Positions 9,032 to 16,670 of a stretch of DNA of 64,000 nt are shown piece by piece. The notes beneath the pieces are model-generated. The model was not told where the DNA came from, made no database searches, and saw only the letters and a program-made list of their open reading frames with translations. Made by a program: the position numbers and the translations under genes. Each line of letters starts with the position of its first letter. The stretch's first letter is position 1. The stretch covers positions 45,682 through 109,681 of the forward strand of contig NZ_SDKM01000016.1 in the NCBI RefSeq assembly GCF_004519545.1, written 5' to 3'. Source of the DNA: Nocardioides guangzhouensis (GTDB lineage Bacteria; Actinomycetota; Actinomycetes; Propionibacteriales; Nocardioidaceae).

Positions 9032-9730
9032 ATGACCAGCAACGCCGCCCGGACCCGCGAGCTCAACGACACCATCCGCTACACGATGTGGTCGGTCTTC
9101 CGGCTCCGGGACCTGCTCGGCGACGCCGACCGTGCCGCCGAGGCGCAGGAGGTGCAGGCGCTGTTCGACAAGCTGGCCGCCGACGACGTGGTGGTGCGGG
9201 GGACGTACGACGTGGCCGGCCTGCGCGCCGACGCCGACCTGATGGTCTGGTGGCACGCCGCCACCTCCGAGCAGCTCCAGGGCGCCTACCACGAGCTGCG
9301 CCGCACGACGTTCGGCCGACGCCTCGACCCGGTCTGGTCGCAGATGGCGCTGCACCGCCCGGCGGAGTTCAACAAGAGCCACATCCCGGCGTTCCTCGCC
9401 GAGGAGGAGGCCCGCGCTCACGTGTGCGTCTACCCGTTCGTCCGCTCCTACGAGTGGTACCTCCTCGACGACGGCGAGCGCCGCCGCCTGCTCGCCGAGC
9501 ACGGCCAGATGGCGCGCGACTATCCCGACGTCCGGGCGAACACGGTCTCCAGCTTCGCGCTCGGCGACTACGAGTGGATGCTCGCCTTCGAGGCCGACGA
9601 GCTCTACCGCATCGTCGACCTGATGCGGCATCTGCGCGGCTCCGAGACCCGACGGCACGTGCGCGAGGAGGTGCCGTTCTACACCGGCGCCCGCGCCGAC
9701 GTCGCCGACCTGGTCGCCCGCCTGCCCTGA
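9032..9730 (+). CDS. hemQ: Coproheme decarboxylase HemQ/ChdC
   Basis: 232-residue chlorite-dismutase-fold enzyme that performs the last step of the coproporphyrin-dependent pathway, converting coproheme to heme b with hydrogen peroxide. The active-site Tyr is visible as Y134 in [12 protein letters not shown], and the likely proximal heme His is H157 in [10 protein letters not shown]. The N-terminal YTMWSVF and the segment [12 protein letters not shown] are typical of actinobacterial members. It follows hemY directly; with hemE at 2.2 kb three heme-pathway genes lie within 7.5 kb. No ferrochelatase gene is in the window. Confidence 0.94.
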   Translation: MTSNAARTRELNDTIRYTMWSVFRLRDLLGDADRAAEAQEVQALFDKLAADDVVVRGTYDVAGLRADADLMVWWHAATSEQLQGAYHELRRTTFGRRLDPVWSQMALHRPAEFNKSHIPAFLAEEEARAHVCVYPFVRSYEWYLLDDGERRRLLAEHGQMARDYPDVRANTVSSFALGDYEWMLAFEADELYRIVDLMRHLRGSETRRHVREEVPFYTGARADVADLVARLP

Positions 9731-9741
9731 CGCCTCGCGCC

Positions 9742-9866
9742 GGTGGTCGAGGAGCGAGCAGCCAGCGAGCGTCTCGAAGCCACCGAGGGTTGGTGGTGGT
9801 TTCGAGACGGGCTCGTTCCTCGCCCTCCTCAACCACCGGGGTTGGTGGTGGTTTCGAGACGGGCTC
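9742..9866. repeat. Mosaic intergenic repeat with 27-bp direct copies and inverted arms
   Basis: Two identical 27-bp units begin at 9788 and 9840 (core GGTGGTTTCGAGACGGGCTC). The segment 9742-9784 (GGTGGTCGAGGAGCGAGC then AGCGAGCGTCTCGAAGCCACC) is an imperfect inverted copy of 9795-9837. The same element, in the orientation GGTTTCGAGACGCTCGCTGG, reappears at the right edge of the window (63975-64000). Such elements look like dispersed intergenic repeats of this genome rather than coding DNA. Confidence 0.8.
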
Positions 9867-9908
9867 CCGGCTCTGGCCGACCACCGGCTGAGACGCCGGC
9901 GTTTCGAC

Positions 9909-9937
9909 TTGCCCGGGCTTGGGGGGCCGTGCATTCT
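9909..9937 (+). promoter_or_regulatory. Predicted promoter of the cysteine dioxygenase leader transcript
   Basis: TTGCCC at 9909-9914, 17-nt spacer, CATTCT at 9932-9937, then 6 nt to the ATG of the leader peptide at 9944. Both the -35/-10 spacing and the -10/ATG spacing are near ideal, predicting that the leader ORF is translated from a leaderless end. Confidence 0.55.
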
Positions 9938-9943
9938 TTAAAC

Positions 9944-10114
9944 ATGAGTAAGTTGATAAACATTGACGAGAGACAGCGACGGCTGCATGTCGACCTGCTC
10001 CGCACGGCGAGCGACCTGTGTCGCGGGGTGAGCATCCGCCACCCGCACACCTCGACCCACAGGAGAACCGATGACTGCCTTGACCGTCCTGCCCCTGCTC
10101 CAGACGCTGCGTGA
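9944..10114 (+). CDS. Sulfur-responsive leader peptide upstream of cysteine dioxygenase
   Basis: 56-codon ORF whose N-terminal half contains ERQRRLHVDLLRTASDLCRG. This matches the pattern RRxHVDLxRxxSxLCR of short 'putative leader peptides' that precede sulfur-metabolism genes in actinobacteria. Cys codons are TGT at codon 26 and TGC at codon 45. The ORF runs 44 nt into the cysteine dioxygenase gene in another frame, so ribosome speed at the Cys codons could control access to the dioxygenase start site at 10071. It is predicted to be leaderless. Role as a cis-acting cysteine sensor is inferred from family and position. The Asp/Pro/Ala tail after codon 30 may be only a consequence of frame length. 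Confidence 0.75.
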   Translation: MSKLINIDERQRRLHVDLLRTASDLCRGVSIRHPHTSTHRRTDDCLDRPAPAPDAA

Positions 10115-10520
10115 GATCGCGGCGGACCCCGACCTGCTCGAGCTCCACGACCCCACCGCCACCGAGCGGGCCTGGACCGAGCTGCACGCGACGCCCGACC
10201 TCCAGGTCTGGCTGATCACCTGGCCACCCGGAGCCCGCACCGGCTGGCACGACCACGGGACCGCCGGCGGTGCGTTCACCACGATCGCCGGCCGGCTGCA
10301 CGAGTACACCTGGGACCACGGCCCACAGCCACACGGCCTGGTCGTCGGCGACAGCCGCTCGTTCGCGCCCGGACACCTGCACGACGTGCGCAACCTCGGC
10401 GAGAAGGCGGCGGTGTCCGTGCACGCCTACTCGCCGCGACTGACCACGATGACCCGCTACGACGTGACCGATGGACGGCTGGTGCTGGCCGGGGTCGAGA
10501 AGGCGGGGGCGGACTGGTGA
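10071..10520 (+). CDS. Cysteine dioxygenase family protein (cupin)
   Basis: 149-residue cupin that should oxidise L-cysteine to cysteine sulfinate with O2 and Fe(II). The iron-binding pattern is H60-x-H62 in GWHDHGTAGGAFTTIAGRLH and a later His in FAPGHLHDVRN (about residue 104). RBS AGGAGA lies 5 nt before the ATG. The start is embedded in the end of the leader ORF. The rhodanese gene starts on the GTGA overlap, so both are one unit. A catabolic enzyme for cysteine behind a cysteine-sensing leader suggests induction when cysteine is in excess. Confidence 0.9.
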   Translation: MTALTVLPLLQTLREIAADPDLLELHDPTATERAWTELHATPDLQVWLITWPPGARTGWHDHGTAGGAFTTIAGRLHEYTWDHGPQPHGLVVGDSRSFAPGHLHDVRNLGEKAAVSVHAYSPRLTTMTRYDVTDGRLVLAGVEKAGADW

Positions 10521-11008
10521 CGGTGCACCGCTTCCACCAGCCGTTTCCCGAGATCTGGTTCGACGGCGTCGACGCGATGCTGGCCGACGCCCGGTCGCGC
10601 CTGGACCGGGTGCCGCCCCGCGCGGCGTACCGCGAGCTGCTGGCCCGGCAGGCCGTGCTCGTCGACATCCGGCCGGAGGCGCAGAGGACCGCCGAGGGGG
10701 AGGTCCACTCCGTCGTCCACCCGTTGGTCGTCGAGCGCAACGTGCTCGAGTGGCGGTTCGACCCGCGCAGCAGCGCCCGCGTCGAGCAGGCGTCGTACAA
10801 CGCTCGCGTGATCGTGCTCTGCCAGGAGGGCTACACGTCGTCGCTGGCCGCGGACGCGCTGGTCCGCCTCGGGGTGCGCCGGGCCACCGACGTCGTGGGC
10901 GGGTTCGCCGCCTGGCGCGAGGCCGGGCTGCCCGTGGCCGAACGGCCGGTGCTCGCGTCCACCCCTCGCGAGGCGGACCTGGCGGTCATTCCTTCGGCTC
11001 GAGCGTGA
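10517..11008 (+). CDS. Rhodanese-like sulfurtransferase
   Basis: 163-residue single rhodanese domain. The active-site loop is C102-QEGYTSS (VIVLCQEGYTSSLAA), giving a persulfide-carrying Cys; the domain also shows VLVDIRPEAQR and VVGGFAAWREAGLPV. It overlaps cysteine dioxygenase by 4 nt and is therefore likely co-translated. It probably handles sulfane sulfur or sulfite generated during cysteine breakdown. The last 23 bases overlap the convergent msrB gene. Confidence 0.9.
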   Translation: MTVHRFHQPFPEIWFDGVDAMLADARSRLDRVPPRAAYRELLARQAVLVDIRPEAQRTAEGEVHSVVHPLVVERNVLEWRFDPRSSARVEQASYNARVIVLCQEGYTSSLAADALVRLGVRRATDVVGGFAAWREAGLPVAERPVLASTPREADLAVIPSARA

Positions 11009-11438
11009 GCGCGATCGAGTTGATGCAGTAGCGGTCGCCGGTGGGCGTGCCGTAGCCGTCCGGGAAGACGTGGCCGAGGTGCGAGCCGCAGCTCGCGCAC
11101 CGCACCTCGACCCGCTTCATCCCGTGCGAGGAGTCCTCGAGGTACTCGATGGTGTCCGCCCCCTCGGATGTGCGCAGCGGCTGGTAGAACGACGGCCAGC
11201 CGCAGCCCGAGTGGAACTTGGTGTCGGACTCGAAGAGCTTCGCGTCGCACGCCTTGCAGCGGTAGACGCCGACGGTCTCGGTGTCGGTGTAGGTGCCGGT
11301 GAAGGCGCGCTCGGTGCCGGCCTGGCGGAGCACGGCGTACTCGTCGGGGGAGAGCTGCTCACGCCACTCGGCGTCGCTCTTGGTGACGGCGTAGCTGCCG
11401 GTGTCCCCGGCCGGCGCGTCGGACTTCGACTTCCGCAT
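10986..11438 (-). CDS. msrB: Peptide-methionine (R)-S-oxide reductase
   Basis: 150-residue MsrB that repairs the R-epimer of methionine sulfoxide in proteins. The two zinc Cys pairs are visible (YRCKACDAKLF and RCASCGSHLGHVF), together with HSGCGWPSFY and the catalytic Cys in GDRYCINSIAL near residue 138. The length is typical. TAGGCT 7 nt upstream of the ATG at 11438 predicts a leaderless mRNA. It lies back to front with the cysteine dioxygenase/rhodanese unit, so the 9.9-11.4 kb block is sulfur themed. Confidence 0.96.
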   Translation of the reverse strand: MRKSKSDAPAGDTGSYAVTKSDAEWREQLSPDEYAVLRQAGTERAFTGTYTDTETVGVYRCKACDAKLFESDTKFHSGCGWPSFYQPLRTSEGADTIEYLEDSSHGMKRVEVRCASCGSHLGHVFPDGYGTPTGDRYCINSIALTLEPKE

Positions 11439-11445
11439 GCCGTTC

Positions 11446-11451
11446 AGCCTA
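11446..11451 (-). promoter_or_regulatory. Predicted -10 element of leaderless msrB transcript
   Basis: Minus-strand TAGGCT, 7 nt before the ATG at 11438. No ribosome-binding site. Confidence 0.5.
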
Positions 11452-11452
11452 C

Positions 11453-12124
11453 TCAGCGCACCCAGACCCGCTGCGGGCCCAGCGGGCTGAACCCGTGTGC
11501 GAGGGCCGAGGCCAGCTCATCGCCGTACGTGTAGTCGGTCACCGGCTGACCGGACCTTACGGCGGCGGTGACCGCCAGCACCTCGGACCAGCCGAGCTCG
11601 TCGCCGGCCGGGGTGCAGGCGTTGGAGACCCCGACCGCCGTACCGCCGTCGTGCACGACGAACCCCGCGCTGACCCGGTCGCCGTCGTGCCGGGCCAGCA
11701 TCGTGAACTCCGGCCGGCGGAGGATGCCGGGCACGAAGATGCCACCGGTGCCGTGCACCGCCACCCACGCGTCGAGCCCGGCCGGGTCGGTGACCGGCGC
11801 CCAGCCTGCCGGCACCGGCCCGGTGTCGAGCGCGGGGCGGTGGATCCAGGTGGCCTCGAAGAGCAGGTCGAAGCCGTCCGCGGTGAGGTCGAGGTCGCCG
11901 AAGGAGTCGGCCACGCTGACCTGGTCGTACGCCGCCACCGCGCGCAGCACGGTCTCACGGGGCACGCCGGGGCGCAGGGTCTTGGCCGCCGAGTGCAGCG
12001 GCGGCATCGGGGCGAGCGCGTGCCACAACCCGTCGGTGACGGTGGTGGGCACGGCGTGCAGGGCGGCCATGTCGTCGTACCAGCGCACGCTGGTCTGCAC
12101 GGCGGTGCTCAGGCGGGGATCCAC
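11453..12124 (-). CDS. Hypothetical protein, possible N-acetyltransferase fold
   Basis: 223-residue soluble protein without signal peptide or membrane segment. The C-terminal half (FTMLARHDGDRVSAGFVVHD then GVSNACTPAGDELGWSEVLA) has the rhythm of a GNAT-like fold, but no convincing acetyl-CoA loop is seen. I do not assign a function. It stops 14 bp upstream of the msrB start, on the same strand, and is divergent from the LigD-type polymerase gene with 40 bp between starts. The GTG at 12124 lies 6 nt after CACACT, consistent with a leaderless message. Confidence 0.75.
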   Translation of the reverse strand: MDPRLSTAVQTSVRWYDDMAALHAVPTTVTDGLWHALAPMPPLHSAAKTLRPGVPRETVLRAVAAYDQVSVADSFGDLDLTADGFDLLFEATWIHRPALDTGPVPAGWAPVTDPAGLDAWVAVHGTGGIFVPGILRRPEFTMLARHDGDRVSAGFVVHDGGTAVGVSNACTPAGDELGWSEVLAVTAAVRSGQPVTDYTYGDELASALAHGFSPLGPQRVWVR

Positions 12125-12130
12125 GCCGGC

Positions 12131-12136
12131 AGTGTG
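12131..12136 (-). promoter_or_regulatory. Predicted -10 element of leaderless hypothetical gene
   Basis: Minus-strand CACACT, 6 nt before the GTG at 12124. A weak hexamer, accepted mainly because of the recurring spacing. Confidence 0.3.
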
Positions 12137-12152
12137 GCACCCGGGGGACCGC

Positions 12153-12158
12153 TAGGTT
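12153..12158 (+). promoter_or_regulatory. Predicted -10 element of leaderless LigD-polymerase gene
   Basis: TAGGTT, 6 nt before the ATG at 12165. Confidence 0.5.
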
Positions 12159-12164
12159 GGCGGC

Positions 12165-13247
12165 ATGGCCAAGCCACCCGCAGCCGAGGTCCGGGCAGGC
12201 GAGCGCTCCGTGCGCGTGTCCAGCCCCGACCGGGTCATCTACGAGAAGACCGAGCACACGCCCGAGGTGACCAAGCTGATGGTCGCGGAGTACTTCGCCT
12301 CCGTCGAGGACGGGCTGATGCGGGCGCTGCGGGAGCGGCCGACCGCACTGGAGCGATGGACCTCCGGGGTCCGCGAGGGGATGCGGCTGGCCACCGGCCC
12401 GCAGGACCGCAACGCCGACGCGTTCTACCAGAAGCGGGTGCCCAAGGGAGCGCCCGACTACCTCGAGAGCGTGCAGGTCACCTTCCCGTCCGGGCGGACC
12501 GCGGAGGAGGTCTGTCCGACCGAGATCGCGGTGCCGGTGTGGTGCGCCCACATGGGCACGCTGACCTTCCATCCGTGGCCGGTACGGCGGGCCGACGTCG
12601 ACCACCCCGACGAGCTGCGGATCGACCTCGACCCGCAGCCCGGCACCACGTTCTCGGACGCGGTCCGGGTGGCCGGGGTGGCGAAGGAGCTGCTCGAGGA
12701 GCTCGGGCTGCGCGGCTACCCCAAGACCTCGGGCAACCGCGGGGTGCACGTCTACGTGCGGATCGAGCCGCGGTGGGATTTCACCGACCTCCGGCACGCC
12801 GCGATCGGGTTCGGCCGCGAGCTGGCCCGGCGCGACGACGGGGTGACCATGAACTGGTGGAAGGAGGAGCGCGGGGAGCGGATCTTCGTCGACTTCAACC
12901 AGAACAACCGCGACCGCACCATCGCCTCGGCGTACTCCCTGCGGCCCATCCCCGGCGCCCCGGTCTCCACGCCGGTCACCTGGGCGGAGCTGGCGGACCT
13001 CACCGACCCACGTGGGTTCAACCTGTTCACCGTGCCCGGGCGGGTGCAGGACGGCGACCCGTGGGCGGACATCGACGACGAGGCGTTCTCGCTGGAGCCG
13101 CTGCTGGCGCTGTGGGAGGAGCTGCCCGGAGGCGAGATGCCGTTCCCGCCGGACTACCCGAAGATGCCGGGCGAGCCGCCGCGGGTGCAGCCGTCGAAGA
13201 AAGTCGCGGCCCACTGGGACGAGCACGGCAACCGGGTCGAGGACTGA
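12165..13247 (+). CDS. Stand-alone LigD-type polymerase/primase (PrimPol) domain protein
   Basis: 360-residue archaeo-eukaryotic-primase-superfamily polymerase, corresponding to the polymerase domain of LigD. It would add nucleotides, often ribonucleotides, during end joining or gap filling. The catalytic metal motif is ELRIDLDPQPGTTF; other family stretches are GYPKTSGNRGVHVYV and VDFNQNNRDRTIASAYSLRP. No ligase or phosphoesterase domain is attached, and no Ku gene is in the window; a LigC-type ligase is encoded 3.4 kb downstream on the other strand. The DinB gene follows 5 bp after the stop. Confidence 0.92.
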   Translation: MAKPPAAEVRAGERSVRVSSPDRVIYEKTEHTPEVTKLMVAEYFASVEDGLMRALRERPTALERWTSGVREGMRLATGPQDRNADAFYQKRVPKGAPDYLESVQVTFPSGRTAEEVCPTEIAVPVWCAHMGTLTFHPWPVRRADVDHPDELRIDLDPQPGTTFSDAVRVAGVAKELLEELGLRGYPKTSGNRGVHVYVRIEPRWDFTDLRHAAIGFGRELARRDDGVTMNWWKEERGERIFVDFNQNNRDRTIASAYSLRPIPGAPVSTPVTWAELADLTDPRGFNLFTVPGRVQDGDPWADIDDEAFSLEPLLALWEELPGGEMPFPPDYPKMPGEPPRVQPSKKVAAHWDEHGNRVED

Positions 13248-13252
13248 GCGCG

Positions 13253-13789
13253 GTGGAACCGGAGGAGCCCCGCGGGGACATCGGCGACGAGGGCGCGCAC
13301 TGGTCGGCGTACCTCGACTTCTACCGGGCCACGATCGCCGACGGCGTGACCTCGCTGCCGCCGGACCAGCAGCGGCGCAGCATGGTGCCGTCGGGCTGGA
13401 CGCCGATCGAGCTGCTCAGCCACGTGCTGCACATGGAGCGGCGCTGGTTCCTCTGGGGCTTCCTCGGCGAGGACGTCCCGGACGTGTGGGGCGACTGGTC
13501 GCGGCCGGACCCGTGGGAGCACGAGGACGACCCGGACGTGCGCTGGCAGGTGCCGGACGGCGTGTCCGCCGACGACCTCGCGGCCCGGCTGGAGCGGCTC
13601 GCGGTGCGGGTGCGGAAGCTGCTGCGGGAGTTCCCGACGGAGGCGCGCGCGGTGCCCGGCCCCCGGTTCGACGAAGGCACGCCGACGCTGCGCTGGATCT
13701 GCCAGCACGTGGTCCACGAGTACGCCCGGCACGCCGGCCACCTCGACATCGTCCGCGAGCTGGGCGCCGCGGATCCCGCCGGACAGTGA
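13253..13789 (+). CDS. DinB/DUF664 family protein
   Basis: 178-residue four-helix DinB-like protein. The conserved His positions of the possible metal site are in LLSHVLHMERRWFLWG and WICQHVVHEYARHAGHLDIV. Members include thiol-dependent transferases and proteins of unknown function; nothing here identifies the substrate. The GTG start is 5 bp after the polymerase stop, so the two genes are probably co-transcribed. The stop codon is part of the terminator hairpin. Confidence 0.85.
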   Translation: MEPEEPRGDIGDEGAHWSAYLDFYRATIADGVTSLPPDQQRRSMVPSGWTPIELLSHVLHMERRWFLWGFLGEDVPDVWGDWSRPDPWEHEDDPDVRWQVPDGVSADDLAARLERLAVRVRKLLREFPTEARAVPGPRFDEGTPTLRWICQHVVHEYARHAGHLDIVRELGAADPAGQ

Positions 13790-13823
13790 AGGATCCCCGG
13801 CACCGGGTGCCGGGGATCCTTCA
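13787..13823. terminator. Bidirectional hairpin terminator overlapping the DinB stop codon
   Basis: Perfect 18-bp inverted repeat: the left arm begins TGAAGGATCCCCGG at 13787 (its TGA is the DinB stop) and the right arm ends CCGGGGATCCTTCA at 13823, with a single central base. It separates the plus-strand polymerase-DinB unit from the convergent GlsB gene. There is no T-run, which is common for actinobacterial terminators. Confidence 0.8.
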
Positions 13824-13839
13824 TCGATCGTCGAGGGGG

Positions 13840-14100
13840 TCAGGCCTTCGACTTGCCGACCCGGCCCTCCGCCAGGCCGATCAGCACGATCGCGGCGAGG
13901 ATGCCGACGACCGTCCCCCAGAAGTTCAGCTCCCAGATGTCGCCGGTGCCGAACCAGCTCGCGACGATGCCGCCGATCAGCGCACCTGCGACGCCGAGCA
14001 GCAGCGTCCAGAGGAAACCGATCCGCTGCCGGCCGGGCTTGAACAGCCGGGCGAGGTAGCCGATCACGAGCCCGATGACGATCAGACCGAGGACCTGCAC
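13840..14100 (-). CDS. GlsB/YeaQ/YmgE-type small membrane protein
   Basis: 86-residue protein with three hydrophobic segments (VLGLIVIGLVIGYLARLF; FLWTLLLGVAGALIGGIVAS; GTVVGILAAIVLIGLAEG), the layout of the transglycosylase-associated/GlsB family, often linked to envelope stress. The GTG start has AGGAGG 6 nt upstream (14107-14112). It stands alone, between the hairpin and an 84-bp gap. Confidence 0.9.
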   Translation of the reverse strand: MQVLGLIVIGLVIGYLARLFKPGRQRIGFLWTLLLGVAGALIGGIVASWFGTGDIWELNFWGTVVGILAAIVLIGLAEGRVGKSKA

Positions 14101-14184
14101 GACGAACCTCCTGGTGGTGGGCTGCCCGCGGCAGCCGGTCTCTCGACACTAGCGCGCGGCGGTACGGCGACGCGGGACCCGGTC

Positions 14185-15201
14185 CTACCGTCGGGGCAGC
14201 TCGGCCGGCCGGTTCTCCTCGACCCAGGCGTCGATCCGCGCCCACCAGTCGAAGAGCCAGTCGATCTGCTCCTCCCGCTCGGTCGGGATCTCGTCGCGCG
14301 GCACCCGCCACCAGCGCATGATGATCTGCTTGTCCATCGGCAGCTCGTGCCAGACGTCGCGCAGCGTCAGCACGTGGTCGAGGCCGGTGTGGGCGACCAG
14401 CAGCACGTCGGCGTCCGGGGCGGCATCGAGCGCGGCGAGGAAGCCGCCCGGCCGCGGGGCCAGGACGTTCTTCATCCGCTCCGCCCGCTGCGCCATCCGC
14501 TCCAGGCCGAGCGAGCGCAGCTTGCGGATCGCCTTCTCGCGCCGGGCCGGGGTGAAGTTGCCGCCCTCGGGGAAGATCACGAACGCGTCGTTGGCGTCGA
14601 GGCCGCGCGCCATCTCGGAGATCTGGCTCTCGACGTCCTCGCCGGCGCCGGGGTTGGGCTGGACGAACCGGGCCGGGAGGCGGTGCAGCATGATCCCGAT
14701 CGCCGGGTCCCACGCGAGGGTGTCCTTGAGGACCACGCGTGGCTCGCGGTGGTACCAGTGCATGAGCGCGTACATCAGGATGAACGAGTCGCCCGGTCCC
14801 GCGTGCCGGCAGCACACCAGCAGCGGGTCGCCGGGGAACGCGTCCGGGGTCGGGCCGACGGTCTCGATCTTGAGCCGGAGCACCCGGCGGGACTCGCGCA
14901 CGAAGACCACCAGGTAGGCGTGCACGAGGTCGTAGTGGATCCGCTCGAAGAACGGCCGCCGGATGAAGAGCCCGAACCCGCTGGCGATCCAGAGCCCGAG
15001 CAGCTCGACCAGGATGAGGCTCTCCAGGGTGAGGTGCACGATGGCCACCCAGGCCAGGCGCACCGGCCGCAGCCAGCCGGGGACGAACGCCGAGGCGATG
15101 CCGGTCCCGATCAGCCAGAACGGTGCGAACACCCAGAGGAAGACGGTCAGCGCGATCACCGCCGGGGCGAGCACCACCCGGCGCACGAGGGCGGCGATCA
15201 T
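14185..15201 (-). CDS. 1-acyl-glycerol-3-phosphate acyltransferase (PlsC)-like membrane protein
   Basis: 338-residue acyltransferase with two or three N-terminal transmembrane segments (ALTVFLWVFAPFWLIGTGI; VHLTLESLILVELLGLWIAS). The catalytic H-x4-D box is CRHAGPGDSFI, and the acyl-acceptor motif FPEGGNFT is present. It likely acylates a lysophospholipid or a related glycerol acceptor at the membrane; the exact acceptor is unknown. It is the last gene of a minus-strand unit with a patatin-like phospholipase, suggesting phospholipid remodelling. Confidence 0.88.
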   Translation of the reverse strand: MIAALVRRVVLAPAVIALTVFLWVFAPFWLIGTGIASAFVPGWLRPVRLAWVAIVHLTLESLILVELLGLWIASGFGLFIRRPFFERIHYDLVHAYLVVFVRESRRVLRLKIETVGPTPDAFPGDPLLVCCRHAGPGDSFILMYALMHWYHREPRVVLKDTLAWDPAIGIMLHRLPARFVQPNPGAGEDVESQISEMARGLDANDAFVIFPEGGNFTPARREKAIRKLRSLGLERMAQRAERMKNVLAPRPGGFLAALDAAPDADVLLVAHTGLDHVLTLRDVWHELPMDKQIIMRWWRVPRDEIPTEREEQIDWLFDWWARIDAWVEENRPAELPRR

Positions 15202-15250
15202 CCGGGGTCCCCGCGGGATCGCGAGCTCGCCAGTGATCTCGGGGGGTGGT

Positions 15251-16084
15251 TCATCTCAGGCCCTCGAGGTACGCCGCGCTCTCGGCGTACGCCTCGTCCA
15301 TGCGCTGCTGCACGCGCGCATGGTCGCGGTAGGAGAGCGGGTTGTCGTCGCGCTCCGTCCCGGTGCCGGAGGGGAGCACGTGCGCCTCGACGTGGGTGGG
15401 CAGCTCGTTCATCTCCCGGTGGAAGCGGTGCCGGCGGGCGATCTCGAACGACACCCGGGCCACCTCCCACGGCCGGCGCGGGACCGTGAGCGGCCGGTTC
15501 ACCCGCCCGACCTGGAGCACGAAGATCCGGGTGGCCCCGAGGTCCGCCGCCCGCCCGACCGGGATGGAGTTCACGATGCCGCCGTCGAGGTAGTGCTCGG
15601 CGCCGACCTTCTCGGGGGGCAGCAGGCCGGGTACGGCGGCGCTCGCCATCACCGCGGGCACCACCGGCCCGGCGCTGAACCAGTGCTCGGTGGCCCGCTC
15701 GATGCTGGCCGCGCAGCACTGGAACGGCACCGCGAGGTCGGCGAACGTGGTGTCGCCGAACTCCTCCTGGAGCCGGCGGCGCAGGGGAGCCGAGTCGTGC
15801 AGGTGGGTGCCGGTCGCCAGCGCGCGTCGGGCCTGCTTGAACGGCCCGTCGGCGTACACGTCGCGCTCCTCGGCGACCGAGCGCCACATCGCGCGCAGCC
15901 GGTCGACCGCGCCCACGGTCGGGTCCTGGGCGACCACCACGCCGTTCAGCGCGCCGACCGACGTGCCGAGCACCAGGTCTGGGCGGACGCCGTGCTCGAG
16001 CAGGGCGCGGACCATGCCGACCTCGACGGCACCGAGCAGGCCCCCGCCGCCGAGGACGAACGCCGTCCGGCCCTCCGACTCCAC
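15251..16084 (-). CDS. Patatin-like phospholipase/esterase
   Basis: 277-residue patatin-like hydrolase with a Ser-Asp dyad: nucleophile elbow GTSVG (LVLGTSVGALNG, residues ~40-45) and Asp in HYLDGGIVNSIPVG. The N-terminal glycine-rich oxyanion loop reads LGGGGLLGAVEVG, lacking the Arg often seen in GGGxRG. There is no signal peptide, so action at the cytoplasmic face is likely. It starts 2 bp after the preceding gene stops and precedes the acyltransferase by 49 bp. Confidence 0.9.
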   Translation of the reverse strand: MESEGRTAFVLGGGGLLGAVEVGMVRALLEHGVRPDLVLGTSVGALNGVVVAQDPTVGAVDRLRAMWRSVAEERDVYADGPFKQARRALATGTHLHDSAPLRRRLQEEFGDTTFADLAVPFQCCAASIERATEHWFSAGPVVPAVMASAAVPGLLPPEKVGAEHYLDGGIVNSIPVGRAADLGATRIFVLQVGRVNRPLTVPRRPWEVARVSFEIARRHRFHREMNELPTHVEAHVLPSGTGTERDDNPLSYRDHARVQQRMDEAYAESAAYLEGLR

Positions 16085-16086
16085 GC

Positions 16087-16650
16087 TCAGAGGCCGGTCA
16101 CGCCCTCGCCGCCACCGGCCTGCTCCTCGACGGTCTCGTGCTCGAGCAGGTGGAGGCAGGGCACACCGATCTTGCGCCGGGCTCGGGAGGTCCAGTCGAG
16201 GTGGAAGAACTCCGCGACCACGTGCGGCCGGGTCAGGATGATCGCCTCACGGCCACCGGACTCGGTGACCGCCGTGGACAGCGCGTCGATCGGGTGCTCG
16301 TGCACCACCCGGCCCTCGGCCGTGGCCCCGGCCTCGCGCAGCCGGGTGAGCGTGGCCTGGAGCTCCTGCTTCGAACGGTCGAGGCAGTCCTGGCGCACCT
16401 GGTCGAGGTCGACCTCGTTCATCACCATCGCCGGGGAGGCCATCACCTCGCCGGCCGCCAGCGAGCCCATCGCGGCCTCGACCCGGGCGGCGGCGTCCTC
16501 GACGGGCAGCAGCACGTGGTAGGTCACCGGCCCGTCGAGCTCCTGGTGCAGCGAGGTCACCTGGCGGGCGTCCTCGGCAGACAGCGCCTGCTCACAAAGG
16601 AGCACGACGTCGTAGGCGCCGGTCTGCCCGGCAGCCGCTTCACCGCTCAT
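16087..16650 (-). CDS. Hypothetical protein resembling a universal-stress-type fold
   Basis: 187-residue soluble protein. Hydrophobic beta-strand-like segments alternate with helices (AYDVVLLCEQALS; PVTYHVLLPVEDAAARVEAA; REAIILTRPHVVAEFFHLDW), similar to a UspA or HUP-like fold, but the ATP-binding G-x2-G-x9-G pattern is not seen. The ATG at 16650 is chosen because GGAGG lies 8 nt upstream (16659-16663); an in-frame start at 16674 lacks this. It sits between ligC (20 bp upstream) and the patatin gene (2 bp downstream). Confidence 0.7.
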   Translation of the reverse strand: MSGEAAAGQTGAYDVVLLCEQALSAEDARQVTSLHQELDGPVTYHVLLPVEDAAARVEAAMGSLAAGEVMASPAMVMNEVDLDQVRQDCLDRSKQELQATLTRLREAGATAEGRVVHEHPIDALSTAVTESGGREAIILTRPHVVAEFFHLDWTSRARRKIGVPCLHLLEHETVEEQAGGGEGVTGL

Positions 16651-16670
16651 GTCACTCGCCTCCGGCCAGC

